Assembly (NCBI GenBank): GCA_030745885.1
Contig: JASLNR010000048.1
Span: 1 to 64,000 of the forward strand
DNA length: 64,000 nt
Reading direction: 5' to 3'
Source: Candidatus Thalassarchaeaceae archaeon
Lineage (GTDB): Archaea; Thermoplasmatota; Poseidoniia; Poseidoniales; Thalassarchaeaceae
The notes under the pieces are model-generated. The model did not search any database. It worked only from the letters and a program-made list of their open reading frames with translations, and was not told where the DNA came from. Positions 45,001 through 52,920 of this stretch are shown here, one piece after another. Numbering within the stretch: position 1 is the first letter of the stretch; every line of letters begins with the position of its first letter. The position numbers and the translations under genes are program-made.

Positions 45001-45882
45001 ACGCTCGGTATGGGTCTGGATTTTCGGTGCCTTCAGGCACAGTCCCTCCCCGATAACCAGCATGACGCCGCCACGGACGCGAGTTCGATAGGAGCCATTC
45101 TCGTTGACAACGTTCCTGACTTCCTTGTATCCGGCGCACTCCATCCTCTCTGTCTCCTCCCCGTTGATCATCACCGGGCAGGCGTTGACGATGACCTCGG
45201 TCTCCTCCGGGGGCGGCTTGTACTGCAGGTTCATGCGATAGAGCCCGAACTCCTCCTTCACACGCTCGACTTCCGGCACTGTCGGGTAGTAGCGTCCGAT
45301 GCCTAACTCGCGCCTCAGGATATCGCCGATCAAAACGCCGAGAGCCTGAGCCGTCCCCCCCGCTGCTCTGATTGGACCGCAGAAGTCTATTGAGAGAAAC
45401 TCCGACCCATCTGCGTTGTTGAGGATTCTAACATCTCCGATTCCATCCAGCGGCGCGACTAGGACGGCCTCGGTCAGAACAGCGAGCCCCACTCTCAAGC
45501 CCGAGTCGATAGACCTCCGCTTGTCCCCAGTTCTAGAGAACATCTGACGGGTCACAGATAGCGAAATCGTGATTGCAGCCGTCTCCCGTTCGTGCGCATC
45601 TAGAAGCTCTCGGAGCAGGCTCTGGATACGCAGGGGCTCTTGATCGGGATCATTTGGATTTGGATACAGGTACGGGTCCTCAAGCAGCTTCTCTGTCCTG
45701 CTTGCCAGATCAGCAGCTCTGGGAATCTCCACTGTCTCCTTGAAGTCAAGCCCCTTTGCCTTGGCCTGAGACGCGACGACGTACGCTTCCTCTATCCTTC
45801 TCTCTAGCCAATTCTGGTAAGCTTCATGCTCGGTATTCAGGCGTTGGGTATCGATGACCGCTTCTACCGCCCCCTTTCCCAT
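42013..45882 (-). CDS. polC: DNA polymerase D large subunit DP2
   Basis: 1,289 residues from ATG 45882. The catalytic site NCDGDEDSIMMLLDGLLNFT is intact, with the two Asp residues known to be essential in DP2, and has no intein, though this site is an intein insertion point in some Pyrococcus. Other family blocks: DFCGPIRAAGGTAQALGVLI, PTVPEVERVKEEFGLY, and zinc sites CSRCGRESPHLICHI and VRCVKCGESYRRMP ... MCGGN. DP2 holds the polymerase active site of the replicative PolD; the DP1 exonuclease subunit is not in the window. Convergent with the archaellum locus, with the stop one base after the peptidase gene. Confidence 0.96.
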   Translation of the reverse strand: MGKGAVEAVIDTQRLNTEHEAYQNWLERRIEEAYVVASQAKAKGLDFKETVEIPRAADLASRTEKLLEDPYLYPNPNDPDQEPLRIQSLLRELLDAHERETAAITISLSVTRQMFSRTGDKRRSIDSGLRVGLAVLTEAVLVAPLDGIGDVRILNNADGSEFLSIDFCGPIRAAGGTAQALGVLIGDILRRELGIGRYYPTVPEVERVKEEFGLYRMNLQYKPPPEETEVIVNACPVMINGEETERMECAGYKEVRNVVNENGSYRTRVRGGVMLVIGEGLCLKAPKIQTHTERLQVPGWEFISQFADKGKLSGADDAVAKSRVIAKQDRYMGDVIAGRPIFGEPSEPGGFRLRYGRSRATGLAAAGLNPITMEAMGGFLSVGTQMKIEGPGKACAVTPCIDIEGPTVLLEDGSFVRTNTMEELRECEGRVTSIWDSGEILVGFGEFLENNKGLVPASYSKDWWASDVAEALDNHDKVEGFAALLGVDRRKLPPGLPFNGAIKRGGEDPVERVWRHRDWFSFLRDTELTWVQTCEISESLGAAIPPPWNLWWSDLPIQFLPALIDSLMGIDANTDGSLTLKGVVGGWPFDLSEDGLGLDSPLLGQWPRWTAVREHGVVKSALMTLGVEHRHDGSDIVIPTNWEGLVEGLGLELVEDRIRQRVDASPHIDEILRSTRTALTRVHGEEMKGEGTIEDWHSRGTLDDYEVERSLMLVRKVSGLRWEDAVPCRIGARMGRPEKSGVREMKPLVHCIYPIGESGGPQRLLSQASSRGPIRVEMGPRICSRCGRESPHLICHIRPDADQAIECGGRTSPRRARRPNARRRGERTTVSLSAILEVKRRSLGLEQIPGKIKAVKGLISTDQTPEPIEKGILRAKHGVSVFRDGTSRYDMSDVPVTHFRPCEIGTPWKELVKLGYTHDIHGNAVKSNEQMLELQPQDFIPSISAAGHLISTCAFVDDLLVRFYGMDAFYRVKSAQDIVGHIAIGLAPHTSGGVACRIIGWTGASAGYAHPLFHAAKRRNCDGDEDSIMMLLDGLLNFTREILPDGRGGRMDAPLVLTTRLNPSEIDKEALNVDCSWIYTREFYEATLSQPHSRDVREMVDLVEDRLGTIGDLRGYGWTHDSGPLDAGPKNSAYKTLVSMKDKLTSQLELGSLLRSVNVDGVAKQVIESHFLPDLRGNMMAFTRQKVRCVKCGESYRRMPLAGKCIKESSQGHSGFSIVGGDESSMCGGNVVLTVSEGAVRKYIEVTQEVMDEYGVDDYTKHRVNWMTSSVDSLFTNDRVTVMTLEDFI

Positions 45883-46015
45883 TGCCACACCCTCCGCTAC
45901 GAGTATCCCACCGTCGAACTAGACCGTCCAAGAACATTGACCGCCATCCCGCTTCATTCTCCCTCGCACGAAGGCAACCTTCATCCGACTCCCGTCAGGC
46001 CAAGGCGAGGGAGAG

Positions 46016-46603
46016 ATGGCGTCAACCAACGTGGAGGAAGCAAGGAGGCGACTGGCCGGCAGGGTCCGCGACCTAGCCTACCTCCACTCCGAGGACGAGC
46101 CTTTCACCCTAGCAAGCGGACGGCAGAGCAGCCACTTCTTCGACATGAAGCCAGTTATGATGGACCCCGAGTGCGCTCACTTGCTGGGCGTACTCATGCA
46201 CTCCAAGATTGAGGAAATCGGACAAATCGATGCAGTGGGGGGCCTCGAACTAGGAGCGGTTCCCCTGACTGGCATCGCCATTGCCAAGGCAGGTAAGGGG
46301 TCGGAGCTGCGGGGATTCATAGTGCGCAAGCAGCCCAAGGGAAGGGGTGGCAGGAAGACCGGGAACCCACCGGGTATCGAGGGATCGAGCCTCAAAGATG
46401 GAGATAGGGTGGTGCTGTTGGAAGACGTGACTACCACAGGCGGGTCCGCGCTCATTGCCGCGCAGCGACTAATCGAGATGGGATGCGAGGTCGCTGCCTG
46501 CATCACCATCCTCGACCGTCAGGAAGGCGGAGCTGAAGCCTTCGAGGAGGCCGGCATAGCACTGACCCCACTGCTCGTGAAGTCGGACGTTGCTGGTGGA
46601 TGA
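46016..46603 (+). CDS. pyrE: Orotate phosphoribosyltransferase
   Basis: 195 residues. Makes OMP from orotate and PRPP in pyrimidine synthesis. FTLASGRQSSHFFDMKPVMM is the N-terminal substrate loop, GGLELGAVPLTGIAIA follows, GFIVRKQPKGRG is the catalytic Arg/Lys loop and VVLLEDVTTTGGSAL the PRPP-binding motif. GGGAGAG lies six bases before the ATG. Divergent from polC across a 130-base gap in which I see no clear promoter element. Confidence 0.94.
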   Translation: MASTNVEEARRRLAGRVRDLAYLHSEDEPFTLASGRQSSHFFDMKPVMMDPECAHLLGVLMHSKIEEIGQIDAVGGLELGAVPLTGIAIAKAGKGSELRGFIVRKQPKGRGGRKTGNPPGIEGSSLKDGDRVVLLEDVTTTGGSALIAAQRLIEMGCEVAACITILDRQEGGAEAFEEAGIALTPLLVKSDVAGG

Positions 46604-46604
46604 G

Positions 46605-47003
46605 ATGGGGCAGCACGAGATCGACTCCGAGACCGAGCCCTACCACCCATCGAAGATGGAGCGAAAGGAGTACATCGGGATTGGCGAGTTCTTCTCGGTC
46701 GACATGCGCACTGGAATCATCGACGAGGTTCAGGAGTTCCCCGAGATGCGCAAGCCGTCCTACAAGATCAGAGTGGACTTCGGCCCCGTGATCGGCAAGC
46801 TCTGGAGCTCGGCCCAGATTACCAACTACACCCGCGGGCAGCTCATCGGCAGAATGGTCGTAGGCGCCATCAACCTGGGAGACAAGACGCTGCCGACGGG
46901 GTTCGTCTCGCAGTTCCTAGTGCTTGGGGCACTGGACCCCGACGGCACCGTGCGACTGCTCGAGCTGCCGGAGGCAACTCTTCCTGGTTCGGCAGTCGCC
47001 TGA
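46605..47003 (+). CDS. csaA: CsaA-like tRNA-binding domain protein
   Basis: 132 residues from ATG 46605 (GTG 46596 also possible). The OB-fold tRNA-binding domain runs from EYIGIGEFFSVDMRTGII to DPDGTVRLLELPEATLPG and includes KIRVDFGPVIGKLWSSAQIT, typical of CsaA and the C-terminal domain of methionyl-tRNA synthetase. CsaA dimers bind tRNA and have chaperone-like activity; physiological role not settled. Start lies right behind the pyrE stop. Confidence 0.85.
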   Translation: MGQHEIDSETEPYHPSKMERKEYIGIGEFFSVDMRTGIIDEVQEFPEMRKPSYKIRVDFGPVIGKLWSSAQITNYTRGQLIGRMVVGAINLGDKTLPTGFVSQFLVLGALDPDGTVRLLELPEATLPGSAVA

Positions 47004-47055
47004 GCCTGCGGTGCCGAACCATACCCTATTGGACTGTTAGCCACGGTGAACTCAC

Positions 47056-47541
47056 ATGCCAACTGTAGTCAAGATGACAACCAGCGCCGGAGAGATACAG
47101 ATTGCACTGTACACCGAGGACTGCCCTGAGACCACGGGGAACTTCCTCAAGCTCGTGGATGACGGGTTCTACGACGGCCTACACTTCCACCGCGTGATCA
47201 AGGACTTCATGATCCAAGGAGGATGCCCCCACTCAAGGGATCCCAACAATGGTAGAGCCGGTACCGGAGGCCCGGGATGGAAGATTCCGTGCGAGCCATC
47301 CGCCCTGAGCAAGCGCCACGACCGCCCCGGGCTGTTCTCGATGGCGAACTCGGGCCCGAACACCGGCGGCTCGCAGTTCTTCCTCACCACCGTGCCCACA
47401 CCCTGGCTCGACGGCAACCACGCGGTGTTCGGAGAGGTCATCGAGGGGATGGAGAACGTATACAGGATCGAGAATTGCGGGATCAAGCCCGGTGATCGCC
47501 CCTATGATCCCCAGCAAATCATCAGCATCGAGAGAGTATGA
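47056..47541 (+). CDS. ppi: Cyclophilin-type peptidyl-prolyl cis-trans isomerase
   Basis: 161 residues. Active-site blocks of cyclophilin: LHFHRVIKDFMIQGGCP (Arg and Phe), PGLFSMANSGPNTGGSQFFL, and TPWLDGNHAVFGEVIEGM. No signal peptide, so it acts in the cytoplasm on proline bonds in folding. An insertion RDPNNGRAGTGGPGWKIPCE is also seen in bacterial cyclophilins. The stop is 47 bases before the RHH-fumarase gene. Confidence 0.94.
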   Translation: MPTVVKMTTSAGEIQIALYTEDCPETTGNFLKLVDDGFYDGLHFHRVIKDFMIQGGCPHSRDPNNGRAGTGGPGWKIPCEPSALSKRHDRPGLFSMANSGPNTGGSQFFLTTVPTPWLDGNHAVFGEVIEGMENVYRIENCGIKPGDRPYDPQQIISIERV

Positions 47542-47551
47542 GGCTGAAACT

Positions 47552-47588
47552 GATAATATTTATTAATAACTAATTAATAACTAATAAC
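47552..47588 (+). promoter_or_regulatory. AT-rich promoter with tandem 11-bp repeats (candidate operator)
   Basis: TTAATAACTAA occurs twice head to tail (47563-47573 and 47574-47584), and the core TAATAAC three times (47564, 47575, 47582), ending at the base before the start codon. ATAATATTTATTAATAA at the left supplies TATA-like sequence 25-30 bases before the ATG, so the transcript may be leaderless. Tandem short repeats at about helical-turn spacing are what ribbon-helix-helix dimers often bind; the encoded protein has such a domain, so autoregulation is inferred. Confidence 0.6.
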
Positions 47589-49190
47589 ATGGCGAAGCAC
47601 CGCGCGGGCAATCGCAGGATAATCACCATCAGCATACCAGAAGAATTGGCACGCAGGCTAGATGCGAGAGTCGGCAAGGGCCGCGAGAGCGGACGTTCGG
47701 CAACGGTATCTAGGATGATAGAGGGCTCGCTAGCTGGACGCGAGGTGTCCAGCAGAGCCAGCCCGGAGCCCGAGCCCAGACAAGCACAGTCCAAACCGGG
47801 CAAAGTCCGGATTGAGAAGGACACGATGGGCGAGGTCGAAGTCCCTGCTGACAGATACTACGGTGCCCAGACCGCTCGATCACTGACGAATTTCGACATC
47901 GGGGATGACATCATGCCTCGTTCTGTGATCAGGGCCTTCGGAATCCTCAAGCAGGCTGCTGCGGAAACCAACGTAGACCTCGGAGGGTTAGAACCCGAAA
48001 TTGGTGACATGATTATTGCTGCATGCGACGAAGTCATTTCCGGTTCCCTTGATGGGCACTTTCCTCTGAGAGTATGGCAGACTGGTTCGGGAACACAAAC
48101 CAATATGAACGCCAACGAGGTAATCGCTAACAGAGCCATCGAGGTGGCAGAAGGTAAGCTTGGCAGCAAGTCGCCCGTTCATCCCAACGACCACGTTAAT
48201 CGAGCCCAGTCCAGCAACGACACCTTTCCCACGGCGATGCACATCGCTGCAGCCGAGGAGTTCCACCACACGCTGATACCCGCAGTGAGGTACCTGCGAA
48301 CTGCGCTGGCAGGGAAGTCTGACGAGTTCGCTGACATCGTCAAGATTGGTAGGACGCATCTCATGGATGCGGTTCCGCTGACTTTGGGGCAGGAGTTCAG
48401 CGCCTACGTCGCCATGCTGGACGCAGATGTCATCAGGGCGGAGAACGCACTCTCCGACCTCTTCGAGTTGGCCCTCGGTGGTACAGCGGTGGGAACCGGT
48501 CTGAATACGAGCCCTGACTTCGCCGATCAAGTCGCGCATAGAATAGCGGAGAAGACCGAACTTCCTTTCATCAGCGCTGAGAACAAGTTCGCACAGCTCG
48601 CTGCACACGACGCAATCGTTGCTGCATCCGGAGCAATCAATACCTTAGCCGTATCTCTGATGAAGATCGCAAACGACATTCGATGGCTTGGCTCCGGACC
48701 ACGCTGCGGCTTCGGAGAGTTGGCACTCCCTGCCAATGAGCCAGGGTCGAGCATCATGCCCGGAAAGGTGAACCCGACGCAGTCCGAGGCGATGACGATG
48801 GTGTGCTGCCAAGTCATGGGCAATCATACCGCCATTTCCATCGGTGGTAGCCAGGGCAACTTTGAGCTCAATGTATTCAAACCAATGATGATCCACAACC
48901 TGCTGCATAGTGTCCGACTAATCTCGGACACGTGCCTCTCATTCGCGGACAGGTGCGTAACTGGGCTGATAGCCAACAAGGGAAGAATCGCCGAGCACCT
49001 CGAGAACTCATTGATGCTTGTCACCGCACTCAATCCCCATATAGGATACGACAATGCTGCTAAGATAGCTAAGAACGCCCATGAGAATCACCTTACCCTA
49101 AGACAGAGCGCACTCGATCTCGAGATGTTGACCGAAGAGGAATTTGATGAGTGGGTCAAGGCTGATCTTATGACGGGCCCGAGCACCTGA
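47589..49190 (+). CDS. fumC: Class II fumarate hydratase with N-terminal ribbon-helix-helix domain
   Basis: 533 residues, against about 460 for ordinary class II fumarase. Residues 9-50 read [20 protein letters not shown] then [17 protein letters not shown]: the strand-helix-helix layout of CopG/Arc-type ribbon-helix-helix DNA-binding proteins. A Ser/Pro/Glu linker (about 51-72) leads into a complete fumarase starting [20 protein letters not shown]. Catalytic parts are intact: [48 protein letters not shown] and [17 protein letters not shown]. The whole reading frame is uninterrupted, and no good start precedes the fumarase part except within the RHH region. It converts fumarate to malate in the TCA cycle and may also bind DNA. 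Confidence 0.9.
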   Translation: MAKHRAGNRRIITISIPEELARRLDARVGKGRESGRSATVSRMIEGSLAGREVSSRASPEPEPRQAQSKPGKVRIEKDTMGEVEVPADRYYGAQTARSLTNFDIGDDIMPRSVIRAFGILKQAAAETNVDLGGLEPEIGDMIIAACDEVISGSLDGHFPLRVWQTGSGTQTNMNANEVIANRAIEVAEGKLGSKSPVHPNDHVNRAQSSNDTFPTAMHIAAAEEFHHTLIPAVRYLRTALAGKSDEFADIVKIGRTHLMDAVPLTLGQEFSAYVAMLDADVIRAENALSDLFELALGGTAVGTGLNTSPDFADQVAHRIAEKTELPFISAENKFAQLAAHDAIVAASGAINTLAVSLMKIANDIRWLGSGPRCGFGELALPANEPGSSIMPGKVNPTQSEAMTMVCCQVMGNHTAISIGGSQGNFELNVFKPMMIHNLLHSVRLISDTCLSFADRCVTGLIANKGRIAEHLENSLMLVTALNPHIGYDNAAKIAKNAHENHLTLRQSALDLEMLTEEEFDEWVKADLMTGPST

Positions 49191-49191
49191 C

Positions 49192-49203
49192 GGGGAGCTC
49201 CCC
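49192..49203 (+). terminator. Palindrome after the fumarase stop
   Basis: GGGGAGCTCCCC, a perfect 12-bp palindrome starting two bases after the stop codon, followed by ATTACAC. It could form a short RNA stem at the 3' end; without a U-tract its terminator role is uncertain. Confidence 0.35.
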
Positions 49204-49269
49204 ATTACACTCCAAAACGTCAGCGAGCGGAGCAAGAAGCTCCGCAACCGCAGCACTACTGACTAGTCG

Positions 49270-49432
49270 GGCCGATTTTATACCTAAGGTGTACAGGTGG
49301 GAGCAACAGGGGGTTCTGCACATGGGGGAGCATCCCCCCCTGTTACTCCGCAGGGTCCGGGTGTCCCCCGGGCCCTAAGGCCCGGGATCCCCCGGGTAGA
49401 CGTCTCCGGGACCACTAGGGTCCCTTTGACGC
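49270..49432 (+). ncRNA. Candidate structured RNA with its own TATA box
   Basis: GATTTTATACC at about 49272-49282 is one of the best TATA-like boxes in the window. From about 49301, GGAGCAACAGGGGG pairs with CCCCCTGTTACTCC (to about 49350), with the loop between itself containing GGGGGAG/CCCCC. Next GGTCCGGGTGTCCCCCGGGCC, CCTAAGG and GGCCCGGGATCCCCCGGG form nested GC stems, and GGGACCACTAGGGTCCC another. No protein family is seen in any frame. I could not match it to rRNA, tRNA, SRP or RNase P RNA. Called by promoter position and folding potential only. Confidence 0.4.
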
Positions 49433-49870
49433 GATGTTTCCTCCCCTTTCGCTTTCCTTCCTTCCCCTTCCTTGCGTCCAGTTCTCTCCAGTTCTCTCCA
49501 GTTCTCTCCACATCTCATACTCTCTCTCCAAGGGAGTCGCCCCCCTCTTCGCGTTCTCCGCTTCCCGTCCTGACTCTCGCCATTTCTTTCCACGGTTCGA
49601 TACAGGCTCCTCCACGGGTCTCCCCGCCCTCGTTGCCTTCGTGTTTCCCTCCGCTTCCTTCCCCTTCTTTCCCTTTCCTTGCGTCCAGTTCTCTCCAGTT
49701 CTCCCCACTTCGTTCCCCACTCCCGCGACCCAGGTATTTTCTCATTCCCCCTACGCGCGCGTATCTCCGCAGCTTCTCTCTCGCTCTCCCCTTCTTTCCC
49801 TTTCCTTGCGTCCAGTTCTCTCCGGTTCCTCCGATCTCGTCGCTGCTCCACCTTCACGTCCACAGACGCT
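49433..49870. repeat. Gene-free polypyrimidine tract with triplicated motif
   Basis: Plus strand is dominated by C and T (CCTTCC, TTTCCC and CTCTCC runs). The motif CTTGCGTCCAGTTCTCTCC appears at 49471, 49678 and 49805, each preceded by a CCTTCC/CCCTTT run; in the first copy CAGTTCTCTC is repeated three times in a row. Open frames exist on both strands but encode only biased sequence (Ser/Pro/Phe/Leu on plus, Arg/Glu/Lys/Gly on minus), so I treat them as non-coding. Between 49871 and 50083 the bias fades; only an AT-rich stretch near 50015-50095 stands out and no gene is seen. Confidence 0.65.
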
Positions 49871-50083
49871 CCGGCTCTATCCCCGATCTCCTTTCAGATT
49901 TCGGTTCTACCGCCCCGGCTTCGGGGCTCGGTTATTGTGGCCCGCGAATCGCGCCGAAGCGCCCTCGCACCACTCCCCCGGAGCGGCAAGGTCCACAGGG
50001 CCGTGACCGGCACATAAACATTTCTAGAGCATTACCGCAATACAACGGAAATTAAGGTTCTGAGAGTTAATTTCCACTGCAAA

Positions 50084-51169
50084 TTATTCTTTTCGAAGAC
50101 CGCGAATCCTACTCCTTATCAGTGACCTTTTCTTCTCTTCTTCATTGCCTTCTTCCACCTGTTCGAAACGACGTCGGAGAACCTCTTCCTCGATAAGGAA
50201 AATTTTGCCCTCGGAGTCGCCGAGGCTAATCTTCCTACCCGCCGAACAAATCTCTCCGATACGTGAATCGTGGCCGATCTCAAACTGGACTTCACCACCA
50301 ATCTCTTCGAGCAGGGAAAGTTTGGCCTTCCCAGACCAAGATGACGACCATACGCACTTCTCGCCACGGAGCGATGGTCCCAGGCAAATCACATCCACCG
50401 AACCACCGACTTCGGTGGACCAGCCACCAAGTGAGGGACCGGATAACACCCTCCCCGATTCGAATCCTGCTAACCAGTCCTCTCCGATGGTTATTGATGT
50501 CACAGAGGCCGATCCAGCTATTTGCGAGGAGCTTCCTTCATCAGTTATCTCGCTAATTCCTCCATTGCTGTGACCGAGATACAGGGAGCCTTCGTCCGAC
50601 ATCACTCCCGTGGTAATTGGGTTGTTATTCTCCGTGGAGAAGTATTCGGGATTCTTGCCAATCGTCACTTTGGCATATCCGCAATTCGGTCGACTAAGCC
50701 CAATGATGGCAAGATTTGATTTTGCACCGAGGAACCAAGATCTGCCCACGACTCCCCACTTGCTCTCAAGGCGGCCTTCTTTGTCAAGGAGCCATACGGA
50801 AGACTCGGTATAATCTTGAATCTCGATAGTGTAGACTGACGATGTAGCCCAGACCCCCCCTGAGATACTAACTAAGTCGCTCGAGCCCTCAAGCTCGTAA
50901 CTCCAAAGAAAGTCCCCGGTTCTGATGTCTACTGCATGGAGTTTGTCAGATTCCGAAACGCACAGCATATCTCCTTCGAGGTCGCAGTCAGAGCAAGGCC
51001 CCTCGACAAGACACCTCCACATCTCCGTTCCACTGCCTATGCTCCAGCAGGCTAGGTCACCTAGACGGGAACCGGCCACGAGCCAATCCCCGAAAATCCT
51101 CAGCAGTGTGCACTCCCCGTCCAACTCGCGGGCGAAGGAGGCGAAGTGGTGCAACCCCCGAGATTCCAT
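50084..51169 (-). CDS. Beta-propeller (WD40/PQQ-like) repeat protein
   Basis: 361 residues. Repeated four-strand units with W or G turns fit a seven-bladed propeller: GDWLVAGSRLGDLACWSIGS, GDMLCVSESDKLHAVDIRTG, DFLWSYELEGSSDLVSISGG, EGSLYLGHSNGGISEITDEG and GRKISLGDSEGKIFLIEEEV. The C-terminus is a charged helical tail (EEGNEEEKKRSLIRSRIRGL). No signal peptide, so probably a cytoplasmic scaffold or sensor. Partner unknown. It is downstream of the M32 carboxypeptidase on the same strand. Confidence 0.72.
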   Translation of the reverse strand: MESRGLHHFASFARELDGECTLLRIFGDWLVAGSRLGDLACWSIGSGTEMWRCLVEGPCSDCDLEGDMLCVSESDKLHAVDIRTGDFLWSYELEGSSDLVSISGGVWATSSVYTIEIQDYTESSVWLLDKEGRLESKWGVVGRSWFLGAKSNLAIIGLSRPNCGYAKVTIGKNPEYFSTENNNPITTGVMSDEGSLYLGHSNGGISEITDEGSSSQIAGSASVTSITIGEDWLAGFESGRVLSGPSLGGWSTEVGGSVDVICLGPSLRGEKCVWSSSWSGKAKLSLLEEIGGEVQFEIGHDSRIGEICSAGRKISLGDSEGKIFLIEEEVLRRRFEQVEEGNEEEKKRSLIRSRIRGLRKE

Positions 51170-51214
51170 GGACTGCCACCGAGGGCCTCGCTATCGGGGT
51201 TTCCGCACCCGGCC

Positions 51215-52717
51215 TCAAGACCCCACACCGTAAAGCCGTCCGACTTTGTCCCCCAGATATTCCACGAAAGCGTCTGGCGAGGGCGGTGAGCCAGTGACCT
51301 CCTCGATGAGTTCAGCCGGTTTGAGTATGCTGCCACGTTGATGGACGCGTTCCTTCATCCATCCGAGCAGGCTTCCGAACTCACCTCGCCGCATATTATC
51401 ATCATGGTCGGGCATATCCTCGCGAGCGACGGCTAGAAGTTGAGCGGCGTAGAGATTGCCTAGGGTGTAGGTCGGGAAGTATCCGAAAGCACCCATTGAC
51501 CAGTGGATATCCTGAAGAACGCCCAGGGCTCGGTTTGGTGCACGAACCCCAAGGAACTCCTCATACATGTCGTCCCAGGCATCGGGGAGATCGTCCACCT
51601 CGAGATCTCCGGAAATCAATCGCTTCTCTATCTCATAGCGAATCATGATGTGCAGGTTGTAAGTCGCCTCGTCAGCCTCGACTCGAATTAAACTGGGCTC
51701 GACCAGATTGACAGCCCGCCATAGGTCGTCGGCAGAAACCCCCTCCATGTTTTCCGGGAAGTGCTGCTGCCAAAGGGGCAGCGCCCACTCGCAGAACTCC
51801 CTCGAGCGCCCGACCTGGTTTTCCCACAGCCTACTCTGGCTTTCATGGACTCCCAAGCCGTTTGCCTCGCCGGCGGGTTGGAAGTCGAGGTCGCGTCGAC
51901 GGCCCTGCTCGTACGTCCCATGCCCAGTCTCGTGCATAGAACCGTACAGTGACCCGAAGGGATCAGACTCGTTGTAGCGTGTAGTCCATCGCACGTCATC
52001 TGGATTCGATCCACCACAGAAAGGGTGAGTGGATGCATCGCGACGTCCCGCCTCAAAGTTGAATCCAATGGCTTCGGAAACACTCTGGCTCAGCGCCTCC
52101 TGGCCCGGCTGGTCCCATGTGTTGTCCTCGACCCACGACATGTCGGGACGGCTCCCGCTCTCAACGACCGCCTTCACTAGGGGGGCGACGCTATCACGGA
52201 GTCCAGCGAACAGCGGGTCGACCCTAGAAACCGTTAGGCCAGATTCGTAGAGATCGAGGAGAGCGTCGTAGCGCAACTCCTTATAACCAATGTAGTCAGC
52301 CTTCTGGCGTGCGAGATCGATGGACTTAGAGAGACGGTCTCGGAATATCGAGAAGTCGTCCTTGGCACGGGCCTCCGTCCAGGACACGAGCGCCTTGGAA
52401 TTGTGCTTAGCCATCTCTGATACGAACTCGGTTGGCAGTTTTGTGGCCTTGTCATATGATTCCCTCGTCAGCCTGACATTGGCAGCTTGAACCTCATCCA
52501 GACCTTCGCTGGCCTCGAGTCCCACAATCAACTCCCCTATGCGGGGATGTGTCAGTAACTCATGACCCGTCTTGGAGATCCAAGCCAACTGCTCGGCTCG
52601 CAGGGTGGCGGCTTTGGGAGGCATCAGGACCTCCTGGTCCCAGCTCACAAGTCCTCCAATTTGGCCGATTAGATCAATGTTCTTCAGTTTCCCAAGCAAC
52701 TCCTCGTAAGCGCCCAT
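51215..52717 (-). CDS. M32 family metallocarboxypeptidase (Taq carboxypeptidase type)
   Basis: 500 residues, the usual length for the family. The zinc site SMHETGHGTYEQGRR has the HExxH motif (His, Glu, His), and GVHESQSRLWENQVGRSREF provides the downstream Glu ligand. LGGLVSWDQEVLMPPKA-like N-terminus (here IGGLVSWDQEVLMPPKA) and VRWTTRYNESDPFGSLYG, with YFPTYTLGNLYAAQL near the C-terminus, are typical of M32. It removes C-terminal residues from peptides with broad specificity, in the cytoplasm. Confidence 0.93.
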   Translation of the reverse strand: MGAYEELLGKLKNIDLIGQIGGLVSWDQEVLMPPKAATLRAEQLAWISKTGHELLTHPRIGELIVGLEASEGLDEVQAANVRLTRESYDKATKLPTEFVSEMAKHNSKALVSWTEARAKDDFSIFRDRLSKSIDLARQKADYIGYKELRYDALLDLYESGLTVSRVDPLFAGLRDSVAPLVKAVVESGSRPDMSWVEDNTWDQPGQEALSQSVSEAIGFNFEAGRRDASTHPFCGGSNPDDVRWTTRYNESDPFGSLYGSMHETGHGTYEQGRRRDLDFQPAGEANGLGVHESQSRLWENQVGRSREFCEWALPLWQQHFPENMEGVSADDLWRAVNLVEPSLIRVEADEATYNLHIMIRYEIEKRLISGDLEVDDLPDAWDDMYEEFLGVRAPNRALGVLQDIHWSMGAFGYFPTYTLGNLYAAQLLAVAREDMPDHDDNMRRGEFGSLLGWMKERVHQRGSILKPAELIEEVTGSPPSPDAFVEYLGDKVGRLYGVGS

Positions 52718-52920
52718 GGACTCGCGAGAGCGATATCAGGCACATAGGTTGCGGATGTGAAAATCTCAGACTTCAACACCCAGCGCGCCTCCTAGTGCAA
52801 CCCCAACCCATAGGAAATCAGGCTGACCACAACGAGTATTCCAGCCGTCTCGAGGATTCGCCTCTTGAATTCATCTCAGGAGACCGAATCCATCATGTGC
52901 GACTCCTCGACGTGGAATGC

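Noticed and set aside
49297..50055. 252-residue open frame on the plus strand and 162-residue frame on the minus strand in the polypyrimidine region
   Set aside because: Composition is explained by the base bias (Ser/Pro/Phe or Arg/Glu/Lys/Gly); no fold, family motif or ribosome site.
52740..52880. Minus-strand stretch coding a hydrophobic peptide (EFKRRILETAGILVVVSLIS, then YGLGLH)
   Set aside because: Looks like a membrane helix, but the open part begins at a stop codon and has no start before the helix; could be a decayed small gene, not supportable as a CDS.
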